Shown here piece by piece: positions 17,601 to 25,741 of a stretch of DNA of 64,000 nt. How positions within the stretch are numbered: position 1 is the stretch's first letter; each line of letters opens with the position of its first letter. The DNA is taken from IMG/VR virus record IMGVR_UViG_3300021963_000034, positions 89,556 through 153,555 of that record; one strand, written 5' to 3'. The notes below the pieces were generated by a model. It worked only from the letters and a program-made list of their open reading frames with translations, made no database searches and was not told the origin of the DNA. The position numbers were made by a program, and so were the translations under genes. This stretch comes from a virus.

Positions 17601-20302
17601 CAAATGCTCTTGTAAATCCTTCTTTCTCTGGACAAACAAACCAACAAGCAAAAGTTGATGTTGTTAATGGAAATAGAATTAGATTAAAATCTTCTACAAA
17701 TACCGTATATGATTTTACAGGATTTGGAACTGCACCAATAAGTTTAGAGACCGATGAAATTATCGGTGCATTAGATGGGTATTATAATGTAACTTCAACG
17801 ACACCAACCACTGCAAATATTCTCTTGAATAGAGAAGTTCCTAAGAGAGTTCTTGGTCTTACAAGTTCTAATTTTACTTCTGTTGGTGGTGTTGTTTATA
17901 TCAATTACTCCGGACATAAACTTAAATTAACACAACAAGTTGTATTTAATCAAACTACCTCACAAAATACTATTTCCGGATTAACAAGTGGAACAACATA
18001 TTATGCTGTTCCTGCAGGACCAAGTTATTTTTCTCTTGCATCAACTAAGCAGGATGCGGCAGGTGGAAATGTTATTAGTATTGGAACTACAACGACAGGA
18101 ACCTTTAATTTTACAGTTCCTTCAGTTTCTGGAATTGCATCTGGACCAGGAACAGTTGGTATCACATCTGATCTTAGAACTATTACTGGAACTGGAACTT
18201 TATTCAAGAGATTTTTCAAGTCCGGTGATACAATCCAAATAGAAGATACTACAACCACACCATCTTCTTATAAAAATCTTATAGTTTCTTCTGTCATTGA
18301 TGACACTATTATTACAGTGCAAGATACTCCTGGTATTACACTTGCTTCTACGCCACATTTTATTAGTACTAAAGTTAATGTAAGACCTGATGGAACAAAC
18401 TTACATCGTCCTTTTGATGGTGGTGTTGAAATTACGGCAGGTACTTCGCCAAATAGTGTTATTACTAGACAAACTCGTAAGTATTTCCGTTATCAGTCTG
18501 GTAAAGGTATTCAGTGTTCTCTTGCAATTAACTTTAACCCATCAAGAGTTGCAACTTCTGCTGTTGGCGTGGGTACAACTGCAACTATCACAACAAAATA
18601 TCCTCACGGACTATCCACTAGTAATAGAGTGACTATTAAGGGATCTACTGATACCGCTTATAATGGAACATTCAATATTATTTCTAGCACTCCTTTTACA
18701 TTCAAATATAATATGTTATCAACTCCCGCATCATCGGTTGCTGATGGTATTATTGAATATAATATTGACAGTTGGGCAAATAGTGTTATTCGTGCTGGAT
18801 TATTTGACTATCAGAATGGTTTCTTCTTTGAGTTTGATGGATCTACTTTATATGCAGTAAGGAGATCTTCTGTTCAACAATTACCAGGAACAGCATCAGT
18901 TCAAAAAGGTTCTAATATTGTTTATGGTACGGACACAAACTTTGATGGTCAACTTTCGGTTGGAGGATATGTTGTTATTCGTGGTGGGTCTTATAAGATA
19001 ACCAGACTGGTAAGTAATAGTGAAATGCACATTCAACCAGCATATAGAGGTTTGAGTGCAAGCGATATCATTATCACCAAAACTATTGATACAAGAGTTC
19101 CACAAACACAGTGGAATATTGATAAGGCAGATGGAACCGGACCATCAGGATTTGTTCTGGACAAAACTAAAATTCAGATGGCATATCTTGACTATTCTTG
19201 GTACGGTGCTGGTAAGATCCGTTTTGGATTTAAGGATACTTATGGTCATGTTAAGTATATGCACGAGTTTAGACACAATAACCGTCTAGAAGAAGCATAT
19301 ATGAGATCTGGTAATATTCCTGGTCGTTATGAGATTGAAAACATTGGAACACCAACTTATATTCCATCACTATTCCACTGGGGAACCTCTGTTATTATGG
19401 ATGGTAGATTTGACGATGATAAAGCATATCTCTTTACTGCATCTTCAAATTCTTTGATCTTCACGAACGGTGCATCAGTTACTGCAACCACAAATGCAAG
19501 TTCTGCTTTAACCAGTCAATACAACTTTCAATTTAGAAATTATGATTGGTATGTGAGACTTGCTTTCCCTATTGCTGATGCTGCTAAGTTTAGTACGGGA
19601 ACTAAACTTTATGCAACAGGATCTTTAAATGGTCAAGAAGTTGCATATACCCAATATTCTGGATCCACTTTTTATGTGTTTATCTTTATCCAAAGATCTT
19701 CCTCTGCACCAGCGGTTTATCCAACTGTAAATACTTCAACTGTTGTTAATATTGGTGCTCCTTCAACTGGCGGAACAGTGGTTGATCTTACAAAGGATAT
19801 TCCTCTAATTAGTATTCGTCTTGCACCTTCTGTTGATAATAACCTTACTGGTGCTGTTGGACAAAGGGAGATTATTAACCGAATGCAGTTGCAGTTGAAG
19901 TCACTGGGTATGACACTTTCTCACGATTGTGAAGTTGATCTTATTCTGAATGGATCTATTAGTAACTTAGATTTTACTTCGGTAAACAATCCTTCGCTTT
20001 CTCAACTTATTAAACACAGTACAGGTGATAAAGTTATTGGTGGAACCACTATTTTCTCTCTGAGAGCTTCTGGTGGTTCTGCGGGTATTAGCACTTCATC
20101 AAAGAGATTATCTAATACTACGGACTTTGATCTTTCCCAGATTACTGACTTGGGCAATTGTATACTTGGTGGTGATGGTGTATATCCAAATGGACCCGAC
20201 CTTCTTACTATTGCAATTAAACCAGTTGATACCTCGGAAATTAACGCAACTTCACCGCTTACAGTTTCTTCTAGAATTACCTGGACAGAATCTCAGGCAT
20301 AA
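14678..20302 (+). CDS. Very large virion structural protein (1874 residues)
   Basis: The longest gene in the window. The sequence is beta-rich, with Asn/Thr/Ser/Tyr and repeated strand-turn motifs such as EGKFLITAVPTTTTFVY, which recurs as YNGTFNIISSTPFTFKY. A Tyr/Asn-rich central stretch (about 520-560 and 850-920) is unusual. The C-terminus VSSRITWTESQA resembles large cyanophage structural proteins of unknown detailed function. It has a perfect late promoter. Likely a fibre, baseplate or whisker component; no enzymatic motif was found. Confidence 0.7.
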   Translation: MAKKLVYNYTFNPGASGVGNIVIEGNYPERTFLVITNTTDNIIIYNFAAAGYGGTTTYSTVTDHTTLYFDYNTSAMDSTDSLQIFLDVQEDRIDFSETYIDPVSKLRVSEPQNLIDTDFEYGLQPTKWETVELVNNIPSFYANSADYTIANIVKVETVAGSENVTVTTGDAHNLVVGAPIDVQGVSSRTAEGKFLITAVPTTTTFVYKSKGIQASTGVINGAYTTITPGQFYAGSEINIDESKGVATDGLTNSSLSIETAYSHGFDPGTSVYITNTLGRERYNLTVGLGSTAPDGRPYVDYDETLPINLSIDPSLTETKEMTGTYAFKFSSSAVNTTDNTITWTNHQLQAGDVLLYVPPSGDTHIGGLQRFQIYYVKSAPTANTITLCETTNGDYTNNATIDITSQGTSNYGRHQLILGYEISYATKNANNYESFFYTRRWWNGSGSGRDLYTYELDPVSGRYGYHGLGKAYPSRIITAQKSGGTTISNTIHAAPTYSTRDNANFTFGKSGTTPDGYDFIEDFQRFETYYYQNNYYNYWYFYNPGYFVAPYVNGFDYSNSASQTYTAGTTFIFLLKKDTESDSFYISNHGLANNSLATLTTSSGSSPSYRTETGTFYGTTPTTATLAGVSTSTISVLNSNRIRFAGTSRLDSAAGSYTLTGSLNNPTANSIYLGVNNFTNNQTVFISAGSGGGLPTTTSGVAQPSLSTIDVVYNSVKTALNSIKTTMGADTWDMILTGSNHQNPITPNYNIVSNGIQYFNYQRSSLYLTRYSPSTGYNSTTLNLPISGFANGQSYDFATGSAIAGRGYNMIATPFVSNTTVPYLIDLFQIPYEAGVQFSELYYNNWFIYNYALSGTQDNRNDSYTNWISLSNGWRYHYDTNYIAPQSLNGFHGHICMVVIIDNSNWSGYYSTPSPNIYFPGGQYMAPYTFGYMGQRYVANVIIPVKAGTTTTKYGASGSTLTNAQIASNIATEISNALVNPSFSGQTNQQAKVDVVNGNRIRLKSSTNTVYDFTGFGTAPISLETDEIIGALDGYYNVTSTTPTTANILLNREVPKRVLGLTSSNFTSVGGVVYINYSGHKLKLTQQVVFNQTTSQNTISGLTSGTTYYAVPAGPSYFSLASTKQDAAGGNVISIGTTTTGTFNFTVPSVSGIASGPGTVGITSDLRTITGTGTLFKRFFKSGDTIQIEDTTTTPSSYKNLIVSSVIDDTIITVQDTPGITLASTPHFISTKVNVRPDGTNLHRPFDGGVEITAGTSPNSVITRQTRKYFRYQSGKGIQCSLAINFNPSRVATSAVGVGTTATITTKYPHGLSTSNRVTIKGSTDTAYNGTFNIISSTPFTFKYNMLSTPASSVADGIIEYNIDSWANSVIRAGLFDYQNGFFFEFDGSTLYAVRRSSVQQLPGTASVQKGSNIVYGTDTNFDGQLSVGGYVVIRGGSYKITRLVSNSEMHIQPAYRGLSASDIIITKTIDTRVPQTQWNIDKADGTGPSGFVLDKTKIQMAYLDYSWYGAGKIRFGFKDTYGHVKYMHEFRHNNRLEEAYMRSGNIPGRYEIENIGTPTYIPSLFHWGTSVIMDGRFDDDKAYLFTASSNSLIFTNGASVTATTNASSALTSQYNFQFRNYDWYVRLAFPIADAAKFSTGTKLYATGSLNGQEVAYTQYSGSTFYVFIFIQRSSSAPAVYPTVNTSTVVNIGAPSTGGTVVDLTKDIPLISIRLAPSVDNNLTGAVGQREIINRMQLQLKSLGMTLSHDCEVDLILNGSISNLDFTSVNNPSLSQLIKHSTGDKVIGGTTIFSLRASGGSAGISTSSKRLSNTTDFDLSQITDLGNCILGGDGVYPNGPDLLTIAIKPVDTSEINATSPLTVSSRITWTESQA

Positions 20303-20312
20303 TAAAGGCAAA

Positions 20313-20319
20313 ATAAATA
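20313..20319 (+). promoter_or_regulatory. T4-type late promoter, ATAAATA
   Basis: AAATAAATACTAAAAAG precedes the ATG at 20351 and has the same CTAAAAAG downstream flank as the box at 14645. Confidence 0.7.
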
Positions 20320-20350
20320 CTAAAAAGATTAGTGTGATTTGATTAATTAA

Positions 20351-21325
20351 ATGAACTTTGTAAAACTTGCCCTTGAAAATGGTGGGAAAGTAAAACCATT
20401 ACTTATAAACCCACAAGATTTATCGGGACCATCTCTCACAAACCCATCAGTCCTTGTAGTAAACGGCAAGATAATAGTAAATATCAGAAATGTCAACTAT
20501 ACGCTTTATCATGCAGAATTGAATAGATTTGAACATCTTTGGGGTCCATTGTCATATATTCATCCAGAGAATGATATGCACTTAAGGACCACAAATTATA
20601 TTGCGGAACTTGATGAAAATTTAGAGGTAGTTTATTCTACTAAAATAGATACCTCCAAATTTGATACATATAAACCACAATGGGAATTTGTTGGTTTAGA
20701 AGACTGCAGATTAATTAACTGGGATGATCGTATTTACATTTGCGGAGTAAGGAGAGATTTAGATACAAAAGGAACTGGAAGGATGGAACTTTCGGAACTT
20801 GAATTTACAGATTCAGAAGTCAAAGAAGTATCTAGATACCGTATTCCAGGACCACCACCAGATAATGAATACTGTATGAAAAATTGCACTCCTATCGAGG
20901 GCAAACCATTCCATCTAATGAAATGGACAAATCCAACATGTTTAATGAAGTTTGATCCTAATGGTGGAGAAACTAAAGTTTTTGAGACTAATTCAAAAAC
21001 TGAAGGAATGAATGATATGAGGGGCGGATCTCAAGTTATTAAATGGAAAAATGGATATCTAACATTAATTCACGAGACTGAATTATATAATAGTGAGCAA
21101 GGAAGAAAAAACGCAACATATCGTCACCGATTTGTTTACTGGGATAAAGACTTTAAAAATCAAAAGTTTTCAAAGTTATTTTCATTTTTGAATATGAAAA
21201 TAGAATTCTGTTGTGGTCTTGCAGCATATCAAGATGATTTTTTAATTACCTTTGGAGCACAAGATAACGCCGCATATATTTTAAAAGTTTCTCAATCTTT
21301 GGTGGAGGATTTTATCAATGAATGA
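20351..21325 (+). CDS. GH130-like five-bladed propeller protein
   Basis: 324 residues. WEFVGLEDCRLI at about residues 111-122 matches the conserved catalytic-site motif of GH130 mannoside phosphorylases and related glycosidases (GxEDPR), with Cys in place of Pro. Repeated blade-like segments (RIYICGVRRD, FHLMKWTNPTCLMKF, GYLTLIHETELY) fit a five-bladed beta-propeller. It may bind or process mannose-type or other glycans. Its late promoter and position after the fibre genes suggest a virion or glycan-decorating role; activity is unproven. Confidence 0.6.
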   Translation: MNFVKLALENGGKVKPLLINPQDLSGPSLTNPSVLVVNGKIIVNIRNVNYTLYHAELNRFEHLWGPLSYIHPENDMHLRTTNYIAELDENLEVVYSTKIDTSKFDTYKPQWEFVGLEDCRLINWDDRIYICGVRRDLDTKGTGRMELSELEFTDSEVKEVSRYRIPGPPPDNEYCMKNCTPIEGKPFHLMKWTNPTCLMKFDPNGGETKVFETNSKTEGMNDMRGGSQVIKWKNGYLTLIHETELYNSEQGRKNATYRHRFVYWDKDFKNQKFSKLFSFLNMKIEFCCGLAAYQDDFLITFGAQDNAAYILKVSQSLVEDFINE

Positions 21326-23159
21326 ACTACTTGAATTTAGTTTAGATACCGAGAACGCAGAAAAAAATTATATTCTTGCTAAGTGGTATGAAAACGAAGG
21401 TCATACTGCTCCTGCTCATACTTATTATTTGAGGGCAGCAGAAAGAGCAGAAAATGATAATCTTGCATATCAAGCACTCATAAGAGCATCATTCTGTTAT
21501 AAATCACAGGGTTCAAGAGATGGTACAGAAAAAGTTCTTCTTGAGAACGCACTCAATCTTCTTCCACAAAGACCAGAAGCATATTATTTTCTTTCTTTGT
21601 TATATGAAAGAAAACAAGAATGGCAAAATTCTTACACATATGCAAATCTAGGTCTTCAACAAACTATAGACGATGTACTAGATCTTCCAGAGTTCAAAGG
21701 AAAATATCTACTCATCTTCCAGAAAGCAGTTTCTGCTTGGTGGTGGGGAAGAGGAATGGAATCCAGAAAACTTTTTCATTCTTTAGTTGACGATTATTGG
21801 AATGAAATGGATGAAACTCACAAAAGATCAGTAGAAGATAATATAACTCGTCTTGGTTCAGGTCCAGAATCTCAAGCATTTCATACTTACACAAAAGAAG
21901 ATTACTCAAAACTAAGATTTAAGTTTGATAACTCATCCATCATTGAGAGAAACTATTCTCAAGTTTATCAAGATATGTTTATTCTTTCAATGCTCAATGG
22001 AAAAAAGAATGGAACATTCCTTGAGATTGGTGGTGCCGATCCATTTAAGGGTAATAATACTGCTCTACTTGAAAAGACTTTTGGTTGGACTGGTGTTTCT
22101 ATTGAGTATGATGAAAAATTTATAAACAACTATAGAAATAATAGAACTGCAAAACTACTTCATGATAATGCACTGACAATTAATTATGAAAAACTACTAG
22201 AAGAAAACTTTGAAGGAAATATTATTGATTATCTGCAGTTAGATATCGAACCAGCAAAAAATACTTATGAGTGTATGTTGAGAGTTCCTTTTGACAAATA
22301 CAAATTTGCAGTGATTACTTATGAACATGATTATTATGTAGATGTCACAAGATCTTTTCGAGAAAAATCAAGAGAATTTCTAACAAGTAAAGGTTATATT
22401 TTAGTGGCGAATGATTTGTCACCAGATGGAAAGTCTAATTTTGAAGATTGGTGGGTACATCCAGATCTAGTTGATGAAAATATTATCAATAAGATGAAAT
22501 CAATTATTGAAGGGACTCATCATGCAAAAGAATATATTTTAAGTTCATCGGGAGAAGAACCAGATTTTTTTAAATTAAGTGTAAACTCCAAACCAACTTC
22601 TTGGATTGTAGATAATTTTTACGAAAATCCCAATCAAGTTAGAGAGTTTGCACTTAACCAAGATTATGTTGAAGGTGGATTTGGTAGAGGATTTATTGGT
22701 AGGCGCACAGAACAGCAATTTTTATTTCCAGGTCTCAAAGAAAGATTTGAAGAGATTATGGGAAGAAAAATTATTAAGTGGGAAGACTATGGAATGAATG
22801 GTCGTTTTCAAATTGCTTGGTCTGGCGAACCATTAGTATATCACTGCGATAGTCAAAAATGGGGAGGGATGATATATCTTACTCCAGATGCTCCGTATGA
22901 ATGTGGGACTACACTATATGCCCACAAGCAAACAAGAGCAAGAACTTATTTTGATGAAGGATGGGATGCTTCTTGGAAAGATGTTCCTGGAGATTGTCAC
23001 TTAGATGGAACACCATTTGAACCAGTTGATGTTCTTGGAAATGTTTATAACCGTTTAGTTATTTTTGACGCAAGCGCAATTCATTCAGCATCGAAATATT
23101 TTGGAACTGTCAAAGAAAATGCAAGATTTTGGCAAATGTTCTTTTTTGACACTGAGTAG
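21318..23159 (+). CDS. Fusion: TPR + FkbM-type methyltransferase + DUF6445/2OG-oxygenase-like
   Basis: 613 residues. Residues about 5-110 are helical repeats of TPR type (ANLAYQALIRA.., RPEAYYFLSLLYERK). The middle, about 210-360, is an FkbM-type SAM methyltransferase: SQVYQDMFILSML, then TFLEIGGADPFKGNN as the SAM loop (about 233) and IDYLQLDIEPA. The C-terminal about 180 residues (SWIVDNFYENPNQVREFAL, YHCDSQKWGGMIYLTP near 507, IHSASKYFG near 587) match a DUF6445-like double-stranded beta-helix with an HxD...H metal triad. It probably modifies a sugar or protein side chain. It overlaps the GH130-like gene by 8 bases. Confidence 0.7.
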   Translation: MNELLEFSLDTENAEKNYILAKWYENEGHTAPAHTYYLRAAERAENDNLAYQALIRASFCYKSQGSRDGTEKVLLENALNLLPQRPEAYYFLSLLYERKQEWQNSYTYANLGLQQTIDDVLDLPEFKGKYLLIFQKAVSAWWWGRGMESRKLFHSLVDDYWNEMDETHKRSVEDNITRLGSGPESQAFHTYTKEDYSKLRFKFDNSSIIERNYSQVYQDMFILSMLNGKKNGTFLEIGGADPFKGNNTALLEKTFGWTGVSIEYDEKFINNYRNNRTAKLLHDNALTINYEKLLEENFEGNIIDYLQLDIEPAKNTYECMLRVPFDKYKFAVITYEHDYYVDVTRSFREKSREFLTSKGYILVANDLSPDGKSNFEDWWVHPDLVDENIINKMKSIIEGTHHAKEYILSSSGEEPDFFKLSVNSKPTSWIVDNFYENPNQVREFALNQDYVEGGFGRGFIGRRTEQQFLFPGLKERFEEIMGRKIIKWEDYGMNGRFQIAWSGEPLVYHCDSQKWGGMIYLTPDAPYECGTTLYAHKQTRARTYFDEGWDASWKDVPGDCHLDGTPFEPVDVLGNVYNRLVIFDASAIHSASKYFGTVKENARFWQMFFFDTE

Positions 23160-23214
23160 ACACTTCAGAAACTGTCCTAAGACCCTCCAGAATCGCTCTG
23201 GAGGGTCTTATAGT
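23159..23214 (+). promoter_or_regulatory. Operon boundary unit: stem-loop, terminator hairpin, -10 box
   Basis: A stem-loop GACACTT/AACTGTC spans 23159-23176 and overlaps the upstream stop. A 14-bp hairpin follows, with arms 23178-23191 and 23197-23210 (GACCCTCCAGA core). A TATAGT -10 box lies at 23209-23214, 22 bases before the start at 23237. It marks the switch from late virion genes to the small-gene block. Confidence 0.7.
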
Positions 23215-23236
23215 ATGCACATACCGCTCAAGACTA

Positions 23237-23341
23237 ATGAGGTATTCCAATTTAGACCGACTTATTTTTGTTGGTTCTTTTTTATGGTTTATTCACTGGA
23301 TTACAAAAGTATCTGAGGTAACACTAAACGCACTATTCTGA
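23237..23341 (+). CDS. 34-residue predicted membrane peptide
   Basis: The frame MRYSNLDRLIFVGSFLWFIHWITKV... has a hydrophobic stretch from about residue 9 to 22. It starts 22 bases after the boundary-unit -10 box, the same spacing as at other operons, and its TGA overlaps the next ATG as TGATG. These position cues are the main support. Function unknown. Confidence 0.5.
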   Translation: MRYSNLDRLIFVGSFLWFIHWITKVSEVTLNALF

Positions 23342-23796
23342 TGTTTACATTATACACCAGTGGTTACAACTATAGCAAGCGTCGTTGTACTGATGCTACA
23401 AATTGGTTCATTCAAAAGTATCTTCCACGACACAAAATTGAAATCACTGTAAATCATCGTGGTCTCGCAAGAGAAGGAGTTTATGGTTGGTGTAGTGTGG
23501 TTGATTGTAACTATCGCCCTCGTGAGTTTGAGATTGAACTACATAATCAAATGAACTCCGATCTTTATCTCCAGACCCTCTTCCACGAACTCTATCACGT
23601 TTATCAACACGTTATGGGTAATCTGAAGGATAAGCACGGCAAACGTCTCTGGAAGGGCATAGACCATACGGAGACGGACTATTCTGAACAACCTTGGGAA
23701 GTAGAAGCACATCAAGTTGAAGAACAACTCTACAATGAATACCTAGGACTGAATGACTTTGTATATTCTTTCCCTAACCGCTTGACACAACCCTGA
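23341..23796 (+). CDS. SprT/zincin-like metalloprotease
   Basis: 151 residues. FHELYHVYQHVMG contains HExxH (H82, E83, H86), and QPWEVEAHQVEEQLY downstream supplies a candidate third ligand. This arrangement resembles SprT-like and ImmA/IrrE-like gluzincins. Several Cys residues (C16, C51, C56) lie before the active site. It starts by TGATG coupling from the 34-residue peptide. Likely an early intracellular protease; the substrate is unknown. Confidence 0.6.
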   Translation: MFTLYTSGYNYSKRRCTDATNWFIQKYLPRHKIEITVNHRGLAREGVYGWCSVVDCNYRPREFEIELHNQMNSDLYLQTLFHELYHVYQHVMGNLKDKHGKRLWKGIDHTETDYSEQPWEVEAHQVEEQLYNEYLGLNDFVYSFPNRLTQP

Positions 23797-23810
23797 AAAC
23801 TCTGTACAAT
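23782..23810 (+). promoter_or_regulatory. Sigma-70 promoter, TTGACA-17-TACAAT
   Basis: TTGACA at 23782-23787 and TACAAT at 23805-23810 are separated by exactly 17 bases, and the -10 is preceded by TG. It starts inside the zincin gene and lies 24 bases before the ATG at 23835, which also has a GGAGG ribosome site. This is the clearest host-type promoter in the window. Confidence 0.8.
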
Positions 23811-23834
23811 GACCTTTGTGGAGGTTGAAAACCT

Positions 23835-24053
23835 ATGAACTCTATGAAAACATCGAAAACTAAAAAACAATTTGTGAATGTGACTCCATTGAGTTCTAAA
23901 GCAAAGAATCGTTTTATAAATCAAATGGATTCTCTACATGCTATGGAAGTAGAGCAGGAAACTGATACTCAACTTTTTGTTGTTTCTATCAATCGTCGCT
24001 ACTGCTTTTGGATTCCAAAAGTTGGTAATGAACATTGGGATATTGTAAAATGA
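23835..24053 (+). CDS. Small conserved protein, KAKNRF family
   Basis: 72 residues, basic N-terminus. The core SSKAKNRFINQMDSLHAMEV and the end CFWIPKVGNEHWDI are clearly related to a second copy at 59226-59414 (KKAKNRFCNLMQSESECIV, FFWVNLNNDSDWSI). It has its own sigma-70 promoter and a strong GGAGG site, so it is probably highly expressed early. Function unknown. Confidence 0.7.
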   Translation: MNSMKTSKTKKQFVNVTPLSSKAKNRFINQMDSLHAMEVEQETDTQLFVVSINRRYCFWIPKVGNEHWDIVK

Positions 24054-24361
24054 TTGGATTGATTGCTGGTCTTACATGTGGAATCAGCACTTTTTATGGT
24101 GTTGGTGATGGTTTTCATGGTCAACGTACTGCTAATGGAGAACGTTTTGATGCTTATCGTTGGACTGCTGCTCACCCTTACCTTCCCATGGGAAGTAAAA
24201 TTAGAGTCACAAACCAAGATAACGGAAAACAAGTCATTGTTCGTGTAAATGATCGTGGACCTTATTCTCATGCTGACTTAGATCTATCTTATGCTGCTTT
24301 TGCTCATATTGAATCTGTAAAAAAAGGAAACGCTGTCGTTTGTTGGAGGGTTGTTGGATGA
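24050..24361 (+). CDS. RlpA-like double-psi beta-barrel protein
   Basis: 103 residues with ATGA overlap. A hydrophobic N-terminus (MIGLIAGLTCGIS) precedes STFYGVGDGFHGQRTANGERF, AAHPYLPMGSKIRVTN and VRVNDRGPY, the three conserved segments of RlpA-like lytic transglycosylase and expansin-type barrels, including the Asp of the NDRGP motif. It probably acts in the periplasm on peptidoglycan. A role in lysis or wall remodelling is inferred. Confidence 0.75.
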   Translation: MIGLIAGLTCGISTFYGVGDGFHGQRTANGERFDAYRWTAAHPYLPMGSKIRVTNQDNGKQVIVRVNDRGPYSHADLDLSYAAFAHIESVKKGNAVVCWRVVG

Positions 24362-24732
24362 AAAAACTGATTATTCTTGCTACACTTATTTTCTCTTCTC
24401 CCGTATTTGCGCAGGAAACATATCGTCCATTTCGATATGAAACTCCATGTATGATTGAACAAGGTATTCAAACCTACCCCGATGTATGTGTTGTGATTGA
24501 AACCCGTGAAAAGGGTGGAGCACTTCGAACTCGCAACATTTATTCTAATAAACATAGTCTGACTATCAAAGGACGATTTGATAAAGAAAAAGGATACCTG
24601 ACATGGGATTCTTATAATAAATTTGAATACAAGTGGGACTATAAAGTTGGTGGTTCTGGTGGTGTTGATGGTCTTGGTGCATGGACTTATGTAATGCCTG
24701 GATTCCTTGTTCAAAATGTAAGTTGGGATTAA
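24358..24732 (+). CDS. Secreted protein of unknown function
   Basis: 124 residues. A textbook signal peptide (KKLIILATLIFSSPVFAQ, predicted cut after VFA) is followed by a beta-rich domain with a single Cys pair (C33, C45). It is coupled by ATGA to the RlpA-like gene, so both products may act together in the periplasm. Not recognised as a known family. Confidence 0.65.
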   Translation: MKKLIILATLIFSSPVFAQETYRPFRYETPCMIEQGIQTYPDVCVVIETREKGGALRTRNIYSNKHSLTIKGRFDKEKGYLTWDSYNKFEYKWDYKVGGSGGVDGLGAWTYVMPGFLVQNVSWD

Positions 24733-24739
24733 TTTTTAT

Positions 24740-25129
24740 ATGAAAACTGTGTTTAAAAATAAACTATACAAAAACTCCGCTATTGAAATCCGAAGATCTG
24801 ATAAAGATGAAGGAGGGTGGGGAGTTTTTGCTCGCAGAAACATTAAAAAACATTCTATTTTGGAGCAATCTCCTGTGATTGTTGTTGACATTGAAAGAAT
24901 ATCTCAAATCTCACAATGTTACAAATATTCCTATGGATTTGATCAAGAAAATGTAATGATTGGAATGGGATTTGCTGGATTTTATAATCATTCTCCTAAT
25001 CCAAATGCAGAATGGAGAGATGATCGTGTTAATATGATCATGGAACATTATGCTTGCAGAGATATTCTCGCTGGAGAAGAAATTTGTATTAACTATGGTG
25101 AAGAGAACGTTGACTTTGAGGTTAAATAG
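24740..25129 (+). CDS. SET-domain protein, putative lysine methyltransferase
   Basis: 129 residues, a compact SET domain. GGWGVFARRNIKKHSILEQ is the first SET motif (GxG plus strand), GFYNHSPNPNAEW (about 80-92) gives the NHS/NxxP cofactor and lysine-channel motif, and ILAGEEICINYGEE (about 109-122) is the ELxxxYG-type motif with its conserved Tyr. There are no pre- or post-SET Cys clusters. Such a protein could methylate a host or phage protein lysine; the target is unknown. Confidence 0.75.
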   Translation: MKTVFKNKLYKNSAIEIRRSDKDEGGWGVFARRNIKKHSILEQSPVIVVDIERISQISQCYKYSYGFDQENVMIGMGFAGFYNHSPNPNAEWRDDRVNMIMEHYACRDILAGEEICINYGEENVDFEVK

Positions 25130-25150
25130 TAAATAGAATAGGAGAAAACT

Positions 25151-25315
25151 ATGGTTGTTCTATTTGCATCAACCATTATTTCTTGTAGTGATGCATTGAC
25201 ACTTATCAATCGTCTCACCAGAGTTGTGGGATTAACTGAAGTTCAAAGAACTGAAATAGTACAAGAAATCCGCAAAGTTGTTCCTTCCTGTCCCGTTAAA
25301 GTGGTGAAAAAATGA
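25151..25315 (+). CDS. Small protein with possible signal sequence
   Basis: 54 residues with an AGGAGA ribosome site. The N-terminus MVVLFASTIISCSDA is short and hydrophobic with a Cys in a weak lipobox-like context, followed by a helical charged region. ATGA overlap couples it to the next gene. Function unknown. Confidence 0.55.
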   Translation: MVVLFASTIISCSDALTLINRLTRVVGLTEVQRTEIVQEIRKVVPSCPVKVVKK

Positions 25316-25485
25316 ACGAAGAATCTCAAGTTGAAAAGTGGAATCGCGGATTGACCCTTTTTGAAGAAAGTGTTCTCAAACCAGATCCTGAACTTCGTAA
25401 CTGTGCTCATAACCAAAAGTGCTATAATGAGCTTATGGCAGTTCGTGAGCAGGTCCTACAATATATCAAGACTCTAAGACAATGA
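25312..25485 (+). CDS. Small helical protein
   Basis: 57 residues, mostly helical, with a Cys pair in ELRNCAHNQKCYNELM. ATGA overlaps on both sides place it in a tight run of 25151-25721. No family recognised. Confidence 0.5.
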   Translation: MNEESQVEKWNRGLTLFEESVLKPDPELRNCAHNQKCYNELMAVREQVLQYIKTLRQ

Positions 25486-25721
25486 GTTCTACATACATAT
25501 ACTTTATTATTTTCTTTTGTATTGCTTACTTGATCATTACTGATCAATCAGTAGCAAGAGGATTTTATATGCTAACTCAACTTGCAAGAGTACAATACGA
25601 AAAGACAAAGTGGTGGATTCTACATAATCCAGCAAATCCGATTGTAAAGTATTTGATGTGGAGACGCTCAAATCAACTTGCAAAGGAGTTGATGAAAGAG
25701 TTAGAATCAAGAAATAAATAA
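25482..25721 (+). CDS. Small membrane protein
   Basis: 79 residues. One membrane segment near the N-terminus (YIYFIIFFCIAYLIITD) is followed by a basic, amphipathic cytoplasmic tail (WRRSNQLAKELMKELESRNK). The stop overlaps an AATAAATA late-promoter-like box. Confidence 0.6.
   Translation: MSSTYIYFIIFFCIAYLIITDQSVARGFYMLTQLARVQYEKTKWWILHNPANPIVKYLMWRRSNQLAKELMKELESRNK
25714..25720 (+). promoter_or_regulatory. Possible late promoter, ATAAATA
   Basis: GAAATAAATAATC overlaps the upstream stop and lies 21 bases before the ATG at 25742. Stop-codon composition could produce this by chance. Confidence 0.4.
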
Positions 25722-25741
25722 TCATTATCTGAATAATACAT

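Noticed and set aside
23065-23316. 83-codon frame spanning the end of the fusion gene and its terminator
   Set aside because: It runs through a terminator and promoter; the 34-codon frame at 23237 fits the promoter spacing and stop/start coupling better.
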